From Dyadobacter tibetensis Y620-1 (GTDB taxonomy: Bacteria; Bacteroidota; Bacteroidia; Cytophagales; Spirosomataceae): 34,974 bases of DNA. The DNA is taken from assembly GCF_000566685.1 (NCBI RefSeq), contig NZ_AZQN01000014.1:1-34974 (forward strand), in the 5' to 3' direction. Below the pieces are notes generated by a model, which ran no database searches, was not told where the DNA came from, and worked only from the letters and a program-made list of their open reading frames with translations. Position numbers and translations under genes: made by a program. This document shows, piece by piece, positions 16,574-25,510 of this stretch (positions within the stretch are counted from its first letter, which is position 1; the number at the start of each line of letters is the position of its first letter).

Positions 16574-19500
16574 CTACGATTGGTCACTACCAAAGCCACC
16601 CCCTCCCGGTGTCTCGATCTTGATGACATCTCCCTGCTCTACATCCAGGCTGCATATGCCAGGCAGTACTATCGTTTCAGCATCTTTTTTCAAGAGAGTA
16701 TGGCGGCCACAGGCGCCAGGCTGCCCGCCCGATAATCCATAAGGGGCCACTGTTCGGTGTTGGCCTATAAGTGTTACTTTTACTGGTTTCAAAAAGGCGA
16801 TGATGCGACGTATGCCATTGCCTCCGTGCTGGTGTCCAGCTCCTCCGGAATTTTTTCGAATACCAAATTCCAGTAGTCGTACCGGGTATTTCAGTTCCAA
16901 CGGCTCCGGATCGGTGATGCGGGTATTGGTCATATGCTGGTGCACTGCCGAGCGTCCGGGGTGGTTCTTGCCGGCACCCGTTCCACCTCCTATGGTTTCG
17001 TAATAACCGAAGCTGTTGTCCCCAAAAAGAAAATTATTCATCGTCCCCTGGCTACAGGCCGACAGGTCGAAGGCTTTTAACAAGGTGTCTACTAGCCTTT
17101 GACTGACCTCCGTATTTCCTCCTACCACGGCGGGGCATTCCCGGGGGTTGTCGGAGAAGTCAGGATGTAAGAAGCTATTGGCGGGGAGTACCAAGGATAC
17201 ATTTCGCATCAGCCCGTCGTTTAAAGGGACGTTTTTATCAATGAGTAGTCGGAAGACGTACAGGATTGCGCTGTAGAGGATGGAAATATTGGCATTCAGA
17301 TTATTTGGGTGTACCAGAGATGTTCCCGTAAAGTCGAAAACCTGCTTTTCTTTGGTAATATGTATGCTGACCCTGATCTCATGTCCATCATCAAGCCTTT
17401 CCATTGCCGTGAATGTTCGATCCAGATGCGGTAGCAAGGCTTGGTTCAACTGACTTTCTGCACTTTTTTTCAGTAAACGCATGTAATTTTTTACCGCTTC
17501 CAATCCTGCCTGGGCCACCAGTTCCAGGAGCTGGGTGCTGCCTTTCTTTAGTGCCGACAGTGCCGCAATGATGTCGGCTTCGTTGGAGGGGTAGGAGCGG
17601 GTGGGGTAGGGGCCATCCAGAAACAGCTTACGCAGGCTGTCCCACTGGAATTCATTATTTTTTACCAAATACTGTGGGAGGATTACCACTCCTTCTTCCG
17701 CCAGATTCACGGCGTCGGGAGGCATGGAGCCGGGTGTTTTGCCCCCCACTTCGGCATGATGCGCCCTGTTGATTACATAGCCTACGCATTGCCTATCTGG
17801 CGTAAAAACACCGGCAATCAGGGTAATATCGGGTAAATGTGATCCCCCGTATTTGGGATGATTGGTGATAACGACATCCCCAGGTCCTATGTCGATAAAG
17901 TCGCGAACCAATCGGGTGCAAATACCCATGCTCCCCAAATGCACGGGTATATGCTGTGCATTAACGAGTAGCTCGCCGTCGAAGTCCACTAGGGCACAGG
18001 AAAAATCCAAACGCTCCTTTACATTGACCGAATAGGCCGTACGCTGCAGCTGGGCACCCATCTCGTCGGCTATGGCGGCAAAGCGGTTGGCGTAGAGCTG
18101 GAGAGCCACCGCTTCGTTTTCTTCCTCCCCGCTATTGGTCTTTTCAGTAGTCCTGAAAGCAATGGCATCTTTATACTGCTGTATTACCAGTTTCCAGCCT
18201 TCGGGCAGGAAGGTTGTGGACGTATTATTGAGCAAAATACAGGGGCCAACGAGGGCATCGCCAGCCTCCAGTTCGTCCCAATCGAAACAGGGGAATGCGT
18301 CGTCCGACGTCTTACTAGAAGCGATGACTCTTCCTTCGCTTAGGATCGATGCGGGACGTATCGCTTCTGAAGCCTCCTGGGCCATCAGCCGGAAACTTTC
18401 TACCTCCACAACGCCCTTGCTGGGGTAGTAGCCAAATTGCGCACGGTATTGTGCTTCAAACCGCTGCAGGGTATCCGCACCGTGGTAGGCTATTTCAAGA
18501 CTGTTTTCCTGTCCCACAAAACGCAGGAATACCTTGCTAAAAAGAACGGTATAGGCATCGATTCCCTGGAGCGAGAGCTCCATGGCCGCCTCCTTTTCCA
18601 TGTCCTGGGACAGACGATCCAGATCTGCGGCTATTTCTGGCCAGGATTTTAGGATCTGCCGGGAGACGATCACGCTGTTCAGCGCCTCACCCATGCCTAC
18701 CGCACTAAACAGCCCTGCATCATAGGGGACGATCACCCGGGTGATACCCAGCAAATCGGCGAGTTGACAGCTGTGCAGGCCCCCGGCACCTCCAAACGTT
18801 ACCAGAGCATGGTCGGTGGGATCTATTCCTTTGGCAACGGAAATTGTCCGGATGGCATCGGCCATTTTTTCATTGGCTATTTTTTCAAAACCCGATAAAA
18901 CCTCCTGGTCGCTGAGCCAGTTTCCTGAGCTGACATGTATAGCCTGTTGTATGTCCTGCAATGCCGCTTGCGCCGGACGTACGTCGATCGGGATACCGAA
19001 GCGGGCGGGGTTGAGTTTGCCCAGCAGAAGATTGATGTCGGTCATGGTCAGGGGGCCACCCGCTCCATAGCAGGCAGGGCCTGGCGCCGCCCCGGCACTG
19101 TGGGGGCCTACTTTCAGCGAGAAACCGTCGTACCAGCAGATAGAGCCTCCACCGGCTGCTACCGTTTCGATGGCCAGGGCAGGATTATGAAGTTCCAATC
19201 CGTCTATTTCAGTAATGTATTGTAGTTCGGGTAGACGGTCTATACGAGCAGTATCGGTGCTGGTTCCACCCATATCGAAGGTGATTACTTTCTCGAAGCC
19301 AAAGCGTTTGGCGATGTTGGTGGCGGCGACCATTCCGCCGGCTGGGCCACTGAGGAGGCTATCTTTCGCCTGAAAAGCATGGGCCTCCGACAGGCTTCCG
19401 GCGCTGTTCATCACCCGCAGCCGTCCCGCCGAAATGGACTTCGCAATATTGCTCAAGTAGGCATCCAATACCGGCTCCAGATAGGCGTTGACAACGGCAG

Positions 19501-20308
19501 TCTGGCTACGCCGCTGGTAGTGGGAAAAGGCATAGAGCTGGGAGGAAAAGGAAATATGACGGAAACCTTGCTCCTTTAAAAAGGCCGCTAATTGCCGCTC
19601 ATGCTCATTATTTTTATAGGAATGCAATAGGGAGATAGCCACCGAGTCGAAATGGTGAACATCGGGGCAATGGATGGAAGATAGGTCCAAGGGTTTTATT
19701 ATAGTGCCCTGAGCATCCATGCGGGCGTCTATTTCCAATACACCGGTATAGAATAATGCAGGCTCGGGGATATGTAGCTGAAACAATTCGGGGCGTTGCT
19801 GACTGCCGATATATAAGAGGTCTTTAAAACCTTTGGTGACGACCAGCAAAGTGCGTGCCCCTTTTCGTTCGAGCAAGGCGTTGGTGCCTTTGGTGGTCCC
19901 CAGGCGCATGTCTATAGGAGGTAATGCATCGGAAAGAGGGGTCTGGGTCAGCAGGCGAGCCGCAAATATCGGCGCCTCTTCCCCACTAAATACTTCAAAA
20001 TCCTGTGTATTTGGCAGGTCGAAATCCGTGCTCAGTTCTATAAGTCCTTTCGCAAAGTTTAGGGATATGACGGTAGAAGTTAGTTCTGTCCCCGGCAGCT
20101 TCAGGGTGAAGCCCACCAACAGATCGTCGGGAAAGTGCCAGGACGATTCGAAGTGATAATGTTGCGGGGTAATTTTCTTTGTGATACGACCTCTTAGCCG
20201 TGCAGAGCTCAGTACTTTGATGCGCGTTACCATGCCGGCAGGGCTTTGGGCCAGACAATCGGTAAATGTACCGCCGGTATCGATATTTATTTTCCAGATG
20301 GGGTTCAA
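16574..20308 (-). CDS. ATP-dependent 5-oxoprolinase / hydantoinase A-B fusion
   Basis: 1244-residue protein joining HyuA-like (about 1-700) and HyuB-like (about 725-1240) halves, the arrangement of eukaryotic-type OPLAH. The HyuA half shows the ATPase-fold loops INIDTGGTFTDCLAQ (near residue 6), LGTTKGTNALLERKG, SGPAGGMVAATNIAKRFG, VITFDMGGTSTDTA and VTFGGAGGLHSCQLADLLG. The HyuB half shows DEMGAQLQRTAYSVNVKERLD, QHIPVHLGSMG, TNHPKYGGSHLPDIT, INRAHHAEVGGKTPGSMP and the C-terminal ETPGGGGFG. The enzyme opens 5-oxo-L-proline to glutamate with ATP hydrolysis; hydantoin substrates cannot be excluded. The NRAMP-like transporter gene follows after 23 bp, giving a likely uptake-and-cleavage pair. 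Base composition is clearly richer in GC than the intergenic region upstream. Confidence 0.92.
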   Translation of the reverse strand: MNPIWKINIDTGGTFTDCLAQSPAGMVTRIKVLSSARLRGRITKKITPQHYHFESSWHFPDDLLVGFTLKLPGTELTSTVISLNFAKGLIELSTDFDLPNTQDFEVFSGEEAPIFAARLLTQTPLSDALPPIDMRLGTTKGTNALLERKGARTLLVVTKGFKDLLYIGSQQRPELFQLHIPEPALFYTGVLEIDARMDAQGTIIKPLDLSSIHCPDVHHFDSVAISLLHSYKNNEHERQLAAFLKEQGFRHISFSSQLYAFSHYQRRSQTAVVNAYLEPVLDAYLSNIAKSISAGRLRVMNSAGSLSEAHAFQAKDSLLSGPAGGMVAATNIAKRFGFEKVITFDMGGTSTDTARIDRLPELQYITEIDGLELHNPALAIETVAAGGGSICWYDGFSLKVGPHSAGAAPGPACYGAGGPLTMTDINLLLGKLNPARFGIPIDVRPAQAALQDIQQAIHVSSGNWLSDQEVLSGFEKIANEKMADAIRTISVAKGIDPTDHALVTFGGAGGLHSCQLADLLGITRVIVPYDAGLFSAVGMGEALNSVIVSRQILKSWPEIAADLDRLSQDMEKEAAMELSLQGIDAYTVLFSKVFLRFVGQENSLEIAYHGADTLQRFEAQYRAQFGYYPSKGVVEVESFRLMAQEASEAIRPASILSEGRVIASSKTSDDAFPCFDWDELEAGDALVGPCILLNNTSTTFLPEGWKLVIQQYKDAIAFRTTEKTNSGEEENEAVALQLYANRFAAIADEMGAQLQRTAYSVNVKERLDFSCALVDFDGELLVNAQHIPVHLGSMGICTRLVRDFIDIGPGDVVITNHPKYGGSHLPDITLIAGVFTPDRQCVGYVINRAHHAEVGGKTPGSMPPDAVNLAEEGVVILPQYLVKNNEFQWDSLRKLFLDGPYPTRSYPSNEADIIAALSALKKGSTQLLELVAQAGLEAVKNYMRLLKKSAESQLNQALLPHLDRTFTAMERLDDGHEIRVSIHITKEKQVFDFTGTSLVHPNNLNANISILYSAILYVFRLLIDKNVPLNDGLMRNVSLVLPANSFLHPDFSDNPRECPAVVGGNTEVSQRLVDTLLKAFDLSACSQGTMNNFLFGDNSFGYYETIGGGTGAGKNHPGRSAVHQHMTNTRITDPEPLELKYPVRLLEFGIRKNSGGAGHQHGGNGIRRIIAFLKPVKVTLIGQHRTVAPYGLSGGQPGACGRHTLLKKDAETIVLPGICSLDVEQGDVIKIETPGGGGFGSDQS

Positions 20309-21300
20309 GATAATCCTTAGGTTGAATCAGATAATGATTAGAGCCAACAATTTAAGGGTTATTCTTAGAACGAGGTTCTGGCAAATGGTGAAAACGTCTT
20401 TTTCTTCAGAAAGAGGTATGGAAATCAGAATCGACTGAGCCGTGTAATCCCATAGTCTTTGTTTCAAAAACCTCCCTACGAAAATATCCGATTTTACCTT
20501 CGTCTATGTATTCAGAGTTAGAAAAGACGAATTCTATGTTGCTTATCAAACTTCTGGATTCAGTTCGTTTAAATTTGAGTCAAGTATATCTGAATTGTTT
20601 TCTCTTCCAATAAAGAGGCGGATTGATATCCTGAAGATGCCTTTGATTTTTGTGGTTGCCAAAATTTGGCCCGAAAAACTGCCTCAAAATGGCAGCAGAT
20701 TCTAGACCGGCTCGTCTCTATTCATGGTAAATACGTATATGCTTTACCGTAATTACTATCATAGCTATCATAGGTTTTTATAAGGACTATAGAATTAATG
20801 CCGGGAAGAGGGAAGATTCTAGGTTACATGAGCCTTTAACTGAAATGTAAAATTGGTCGTAGGGATATATTTTGGTGGCTAATTGATCGAAATCTCCATC
20901 CCCAAAAAAATCAGCTCCAAAGTTGTCTGGAGAAAGGGCCAGAAGATGGAAAATAGATGTAGAGTAGAATCAGATTAACGGTATAATTTGAGTAAAATAA
21001 TAATGATAAGTCTCTGATATACAGTGAGTATATATATTTAATATTGGGCCATCCAGTCGGCTCTTCGGTATCTACTAATAAAGAGGCATAACCTACCAAG
21101 GAACAGTCATCAATAGTGCCGGGCAGCAGGGAAAAGACTGGGTTAGATAGTTGGTATTTACTATCAGTAACAAAAAAGTGAAAGAGGGATTGATTATCTT
21201 AGGAAAATCGATATTATTGTGGAAAAATAGAAGTTTAGGGAAGAGCACTAGGTTTGTAAATCAGGGTGCAGTTTGTAAATTAAAAACATATTTTCAAGAT
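20309..21300. other. AT-rich intergenic region without a recognisable gene
   Basis: About 990 bp between the divergent 5-oxoprolinase and DUF6804-like genes. I see no reading frame with family features. A frame beginning with TTG at 21151 merges into the next gene but has no recognisable protein content. Small features are the 13-bp palindrome GCCAAAATTTGGC (20659-20671), an inverted GGTAAA/TTTACC pair (20726-20748) and a repeated CTATCATAG (20756-20774). The oxoprolinase promoter should lie in the first 150 bp, but no clear match to the Bacteroidota consensus was found. Confidence 0.5.
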
Positions 21301-21609
21301 ATGAAATATTTATATCTAGTATGTGCAGGTCTTTTATTTCTGGCCTTAGCAAACTTACCTATTGGTTATTATACATTCTTAAGAATAATTGTATCAATTG
21401 GCGCTATTGTCGTGGTTGTAGAAGAGTGGAAGAATGGATATAATTTTTGGGTTATTTCATTTGGAATAATAGCTGTTGTTTTTAATCCGTTGATACCCAT
21501 ATATTTATACAAAAAAGACAGTTGGGTTATAATTGATGCAGTTGTGGCCGTGCTTTTTTTGATCAAATCGTTAACCCAAAAAAATATAACGGAAGAGAAG
21601 CCCAGATAA
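21301..21609 (+). CDS. Small DUF6804-like membrane protein
   Basis: 102-residue protein with three to four hydrophobic segments (YLYLVCAGLLFLALANL, FLRIIVSIGAIVVVVEE, FWVISFGIIAVVFNPLIPIY, WVIIDAVVAVLFLI). The pattern LPIGYYTFLRI ... FNPLIPIYLYKK ... WVIIDAV matches what I know of the DUF6804 family of small bacterial membrane proteins, whose function is unknown. I take the ATG at 21301, because the in-frame extension to a TTG at 21151 encodes sequence with no family resemblance. It is AT-rich, like the next gene, and is separated from it by 226 bp with no gene. Confidence 0.72.
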   Translation: MKYLYLVCAGLLFLALANLPIGYYTFLRIIVSIGAIVVVVEEWKNGYNFWVISFGIIAVVFNPLIPIYLYKKDSWVIIDAVVAVLFLIKSLTQKNITEEKPR

Positions 21610-21835
21610 TGGTGGTGCACTATAATATTCATCGGGCACTTAATTATTGAAACGTCAATAGGTTTAGGTGAAAAAATTGGGAAATTAGTACATGCAACAT
21701 TTATGGCAAATAGGAAATTGGAGCAATAAATTCGTACACGCTGGAATATCAAACGGCACTATGATAAGCACCTGATAGCTGAATAATAAGAAGAAATTAC
21801 AAAGTCTTTTACTCATCACTATATTTTAATCACTA

Positions 21836-23296
21836 ATGAATGTTGCTCTCCTGCGATTGATCAGTATTGCTTACTTATTAATACCTAATATAATTTTTGC
21901 AGTTGGATGGTACAAATGGCAATTATCCGTTCCGGTTTCTATAGGCCTACTTTATCTACTGTTTCTGGAAATAAAACAAACCAAATTCGGGGATAAAATT
22001 ATTTTCGAGTGGAAGGATTATGTCTTTCTCATAGTCTTTTCGCTACTTTGGACTATAATGTGTGGAATAGGCGGATTGGGGTATGAAACAAATGATTATT
22101 GGGCTCATAATGCGAGATATAATGACCTTTATCAGAATGCATGGCCAATATACTTTCCGCAAAAAGGAAGATTCGCATGCTACTATTTCGGATTCTTTCT
22201 AGTACCAGCCCTATTCTCAAAAATGTTCAATGAATTGTCTATATCCGTATTATTTTTATGGACAACATTAGGGTATGTCTTGGGTTTATCGTGGATCTAT
22301 CGTATGATAGGTAAGAGTCGATGGCTGCTATTTATTTTTATTTTTATGGGTTGGTTCGGGCATCCTATAGCCGTAATTCTATCAAGAACTACAACACTAA
22401 ATGTTCATTCCTTCCCATTTTTCCTTGACATCTGGTCGTTATTTTTGCAATCGTCCAATGTTCCTAATCAAGTTATTCCAATTCTGATAGCTAGTGGTAT
22501 ATTCCTGCACGATTCATTTGTTAAGAAATGTTTTCATGCCAGCTTCTTTCCAATTACGCTTTGTTTTATCTGGGCCATATTTCCTTCAGTAGTATTGGTG
22601 CTTATCTTTGCGCTATTTTTCTTTAGGGCCCTAGTAATTGAAAAAAACAACTTGTTCGCCCCCTCATCTCTATTCCAGCTTATTATTCCAGGGATACTAT
22701 TTATTCCAAATTTTATTTATCTTCTCTCTTCTGATAGTATTCCGATATCTGGATTTATCTGGAACTTTGAGAGTTTCCCAAAGACGATTTTACATTTAAG
22801 TATAACTGTATGGGCCACCCTTCTTATTATGTACTCTTTAACACTATATTTAAGAAAATTTGATGATTTTTATCCTCTATGGTTTATTAATTCAGTTTAT
22901 ATTTTAATAATAATTTCCACTTGTTTTCGCATGGGGGTCATGAATGATTGGACCTCTCGTTCTACGATTACCTACATTATTCTAATGTCGGTAATCGTTC
23001 TTCGTGGAATTTCAGTCATAATGAATGGCCATTCAAATAATCGGTTTAAGATTTTTTCCATTCAGGCCCTAACAATAATATTTTTGCTTACGAATCATGC
23101 GCAGTTTTTTACATATCTAAGCCGTAACAATTATATTACACGAAAAATAAGTCCAGAACTAAGTACAAGTCCTAAAATCCCCTTTGATTATTATACGAGC
23201 ACTTACGAAGCTGTTAAGGAACACTGCAGCGAGCTGGAAGCTAATCAATATCTGGGGAAAGCGAAGTCTCTGTATGAAGTTTACCTAGCTAAATAA
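21836..23296 (+). CDS. Multi-pass membrane protein, GT-C glycosyltransferase-like
   Basis: 486-residue protein composed mostly of hydrophobic helices (at least ten). After the second helix comes a polar loop with GYETNDYWAHNARYNDLY (about residues 80-97). The acidic-His arrangement there resembles the first extracytoplasmic loop of GT-C polyprenyl-phosphate-sugar transferases, and RFACYYFGFFLVPALF follows, as in that fold. The C-terminal 60 residues are soluble. I cannot name a family; DUF-type membrane proteins of surface polysaccharide clusters are the closest comparison. Codon use is AT-rich compared with the 5-oxoprolinase and btu genes on either side, which suggests acquisition by transfer. 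No other glycan gene is adjacent. Confidence 0.6.
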   Translation: MNVALLRLISIAYLLIPNIIFAVGWYKWQLSVPVSIGLLYLLFLEIKQTKFGDKIIFEWKDYVFLIVFSLLWTIMCGIGGLGYETNDYWAHNARYNDLYQNAWPIYFPQKGRFACYYFGFFLVPALFSKMFNELSISVLFLWTTLGYVLGLSWIYRMIGKSRWLLFIFIFMGWFGHPIAVILSRTTTLNVHSFPFFLDIWSLFLQSSNVPNQVIPILIASGIFLHDSFVKKCFHASFFPITLCFIWAIFPSVVLVLIFALFFFRALVIEKNNLFAPSSLFQLIIPGILFIPNFIYLLSSDSIPISGFIWNFESFPKTILHLSITVWATLLIMYSLTLYLRKFDDFYPLWFINSVYILIIISTCFRMGVMNDWTSRSTITYIILMSVIVLRGISVIMNGHSNNRFKIFSIQALTIIFLLTNHAQFFTYLSRNNYITRKISPELSTSPKIPFDYYTSTYEAVKEHCSELEANQYLGKAKSLYEVYLAK

Positions 23297-23828
23297 TAAT
23301 TGTTTTTAACTGCTTGAAACCTTGGACCGGTTTAATGCTTAAACAGCAAAAAAAGAGTGTACACGAGTTGATTAAGAAGATTTAGGTTAGAGTATATTAC
23401 TTGCAATCTGAGTATTACGGAGGGGTCATGCCAGTTAGATCGGTCAGACAGTATTACTTTTTAAAAATGGACAATTTTACAAAAAAAAGTATTTATTAGC
23501 TTATTCGCAAAACGATCGATATCGAACTATCCATTCAAGTTTATCTTCCTTTTCAATAGTTATTCAAAACTACGATTGTATTTGTCAAGGGAGGCCGAGG
23601 CAGGAGGTCACTTAATTACCCCTAGGGTTGCCAATTGCTTTAGCTTTGCAATTACGTATTGGTAAATGCTCCTTCTGTTGATAACAATAAACAATGCTGG
23701 ACGGGAGGAGCAGAACAAATTTTGTACCAAAGCTCAATTTTTAGCATAAGTAGAAGACATTGTATTGCAATTTATCAAACTTCGAACGTATGGATCATGA
23801 ACAGGGACCGCCCTGGCATTGGTTCGTG
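23297..23828. other. AT-rich intergenic region, nothing recognised
   Basis: About 530 bp after the membrane-protein gene. Stops are frequent in all frames, and no RNA gene or clear hairpin-T-run was seen. It ends at the CCCTAAA repeat patch. It could contain decayed coding sequence, but I cannot identify any. Confidence 0.5.
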
Positions 23829-23876
23829 CTAAACCCTAAACCCTAAACCCTACAACCCCTAACCCCTACAACCCCC
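23829..23876. repeat. CCCTAAA heptamer patch overlapping a gene end
   Basis: Three perfect CCCTAAA heptamers are followed by degenerate ACAACCCCTAACCCC units. It is identical in form to plant telomere repeats but is only about 48 bp, internal, and in a bacterial context. The same vocabulary (CCTACAACC, CCTAA) is used in the 1-890 mosaic. The last 11 bp lie inside the minus-strand GNAT gene, so the repeat provides its stop codon and last residues. Confidence 0.85.
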
Positions 23877-24471
23877 TTATCCAAAAAATCATCTGTTTCT
23901 CAGTCGCTTGTTTTTCGCCGATATCGAGCCAGGACATGGTGCATTGTAGATGGGGCATCTCGGTATACTGCCTTTTGAGCCAGAAGACGTTGTTGGGACG
24001 GTAGTCTGCTGGTTTGGCGGGGTGGCTGGGGCCTCTGTCTACCGAGCAGAAGCTGGTATGGGTATAGCTGCCAAAACTGGCGGCATGGGCCTCCCTTTCA
24101 TCGAAAAAACGATGACCTATTCCCAGTCCCCGGTATTGGGGTAAGAGCAGACTTTCTCCAAAATAGAAAATGCGGCTGACCTCGTATCCCGCGTCCACAA
24201 AGGGTTTCTGCACCTCGGCCGTCTCTTGTGCCAGGGGGATGGCCGTGGTGGCGCCTACCATTCGATCCCCGTCAAAAACCGAAAAAACGAATGCCTGGCT
24301 ACAGCTGGAGTATATTTTTAGATAATTCTGCTCGTAAGCGAGGTCCCCTTCGTAGAGGTAGGGATAGTCTTTAAAGACTCCTATACGCAGCAAGGCCAGC
24401 CCGGGAATCAGGGTCTCAATTTCCTGGCCCGTCTGGCTGATAAATCGGAGGTTGGCAATGGCTGGGTTCAT
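23866..24471 (-). CDS. GNAT-family N-acetyltransferase
   Basis: 201-residue protein with the GNAT acetyl-CoA loop LLLPQYRGLGIGHRFFDEREAHA (about residues 107-130; the R/Q-x-x-G-x-G/A element is YRGLGIG) preceded by the beta-4 strand SRIFYFGESLL. The N-terminal half (LALLRIGVFKDYPYLYEGDLAYEQNYLKIY) resembles acetyltransferases of about 200 residues whose substrates are unknown. The final residues and the TAG stop at 23866-23868 are read from a CCCTAAA-type repeat, so the native C-terminus may have been replaced. The ATG at 24471 directly precedes the first predicted strand. Confidence 0.8.
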   Translation of the reverse strand: MNPAIANLRFISQTGQEIETLIPGLALLRIGVFKDYPYLYEGDLAYEQNYLKIYSSCSQAFVFSVFDGDRMVGATTAIPLAQETAEVQKPFVDAGYEVSRIFYFGESLLLPQYRGLGIGHRFFDEREAHAASFGSYTHTSFCSVDRGPSHPAKPADYRPNNVFWLKRQYTEMPHLQCTMSWLDIGEKQATEKQMIFWIRGL

Positions 24472-24520
24472 AGTAGGAAAATAGATCTATTGAATTTAAT
24501 ATTCTGTCAATATGTAAATT

Positions 24521-24883
24521 TTATTTCTCCAAACTCGTCTGAATATATCTTTTGGGGAAGGTATACAAGGTTTTAAGTTTAACCTGCCGGCCAGGAATAG
24601 GTACCCCGCCGATATGTGCATTTTCAAATACGGGAATATGGACAAAGTGTATATACAATGAATCTTGAGAATCCTGTCCAAGATACCAGTCAGTGAAGCC
24701 CATACCCTCCAGCTGATCAATGGTGTTTTTTCCGGCACGAACGAGGTCAAGTTTAGATTTAGGCCAGAAACCATTCTCCGATCGGTAATCCAATACCAAA
24801 TTATTGAAAGCATAGGTAGGTCCCAATTTTTTCTTAAGCTTCCGGGTGTTGAGAGGAGGGAGCTGGGCGCCCAGCCGGTCTAG
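24521..24883 (-). pseudogene. Likely 5'-truncated gene of unknown function
   Basis: Read on the minus strand, the frame gives protein-like sequence from LDRLGAQLPPLNTRKLKKKL (24883-24827) through GPTYAFNNLVLDYRSENG, IDQLEGMGFTDWYLGQDSQD and IPGRQVKLKTLYTFPKRY to the stop at 24521. No ATG start precedes the protein-like part; the only near start is TTG at 24826, in the middle of it. Upstream the frame runs into the intergenic repeat block (TATTGCCTA words) and reaches a TAG near 24935. The simplest reading is the C-terminal part of a gene whose 5' end was lost or replaced by the repeat. I do not recognise the family, and a short gene starting at TTG 24826 (101 residues) remains possible. Confidence 0.5.
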
Positions 24884-25032
24884 GCAATAGGTAAAGGTTT
24901 TAGGTATTAGGCAATAGGCAATAGGCTTGCGCTACATTTAACCGCCCAACGGACCACCTTTAACCTTTAACTGTTAACTTTTACCCGCGCGGCGGACCGC
25001 CTTTAACTTTTATCCTTTAACTTTTAACCGCG
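24881..25032. repeat. Inverted copy of the GTTAAAG/palindrome repeat mosaic
   Basis: Built from AGGCAATA words followed by TTTAACC-type heptamers and GC-rich cores (CGCGCGGCGGACCGCC). Read on the minus strand, the block is GTTAAAGG repeats, then GGTGGTCCGTTGGGCGG, then TTAAA. This is the same order as at 232-266 on the plus strand, so members of one repeat family lie in opposite orientation about 24.7 kb apart. It fills the gap between the SnoaL-like gene and the truncated gene. Confidence 0.8.
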
Positions 25033-25043
25033 CGGACAATTCT

Positions 25044-25442
25044 TCACGATACCAGACTAATCCAGTTGGTAAGGTTGTAGTAGGTCGTTACCCGACTAAT
25101 TTTTCCATCCGTTACTTCCAGGAAGGCGGCGGCGGGAAGTACGTAGCGCTGTCCTCTGGCTTCCGGGAAGCCATCGTCGCCTTTTTTGTAGATGCCATTG
25201 ACGACAAACTCTACCGAAATGCGTTTTCCGCTCGGCTCGGTAAAAAACACCATCTCCGACAATACCTCTTCATAGGAAGTGTCCATCATCTTTAGAAATT
25301 CGGTAAAGGCCGCTTTGCCATGGCGGGCTTCACCTTCGTTGGGCTCATGTTGGATGTCGGGGTGCACCAGTTCCAACATCCCCTGCCAGTCTTGGCGGTT
25401 AAAGGCTGCGTAATATTTTTGGGCTATTTCTAAAGCGTTCAT
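25044..25442 (-). CDS. SnoaL-like / NTF2-fold protein
   Basis: 132-residue protein of the SnoaL/ketosteroid-isomerase-like superfamily. The N-terminal helix YYAAFNRQDWQGMLELVHPDIQHEPNEG (about 10-37), the strand FVVNGIYKK and the closing strand DGKISRVTTYYNLTNWI are typical of the cone-shaped alpha+beta fold. Members include isomerases, hydratases and many proteins without known activity. Nothing in the neighbourhood fixes a substrate. It ends 12 bp from the repeat block. Confidence 0.85.
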   Translation of the reverse strand: MNALEIAQKYYAAFNRQDWQGMLELVHPDIQHEPNEGEARHGKAAFTEFLKMMDTSYEEVLSEMVFFTEPSGKRISVEFVVNGIYKKGDDGFPEARGQRYVLPAAAFLEVTDGKISRVTTYYNLTNWISLVS

Positions 25443-25510
25443 CGTTTTTATGGTTGGATGTTAATGCTGGTGGAATTTTTACTTTTTCAGGGCGAATATA
25501 ATTCTTAGAA

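Noticed and set aside
20659..20671. 13-bp palindrome GCCAAAATTTGGC as an operator
   Set aside because: Single copy, about 350 bp from the oxoprolinase start, with no promoter elements beside it.
21151..21300. N-terminal extension of the DUF6804-like protein from a TTG codon
   Set aside because: The 50 added residues show no family likeness, and a good ATG at 21301 starts right at the first membrane helix.
23829..23876. Telomere or contaminating eukaryotic sequence because of CCCTAAA repeats
   Set aside because: Only three perfect units, flanked by bacterial genes on both sides and sharing words with the other intergenic patches.
24496..24813. Alternative 105-residue minus-strand frame
   Set aside because: It overlaps the better frame 24521-24883, is less protein-like, and has no neighbour or family support.
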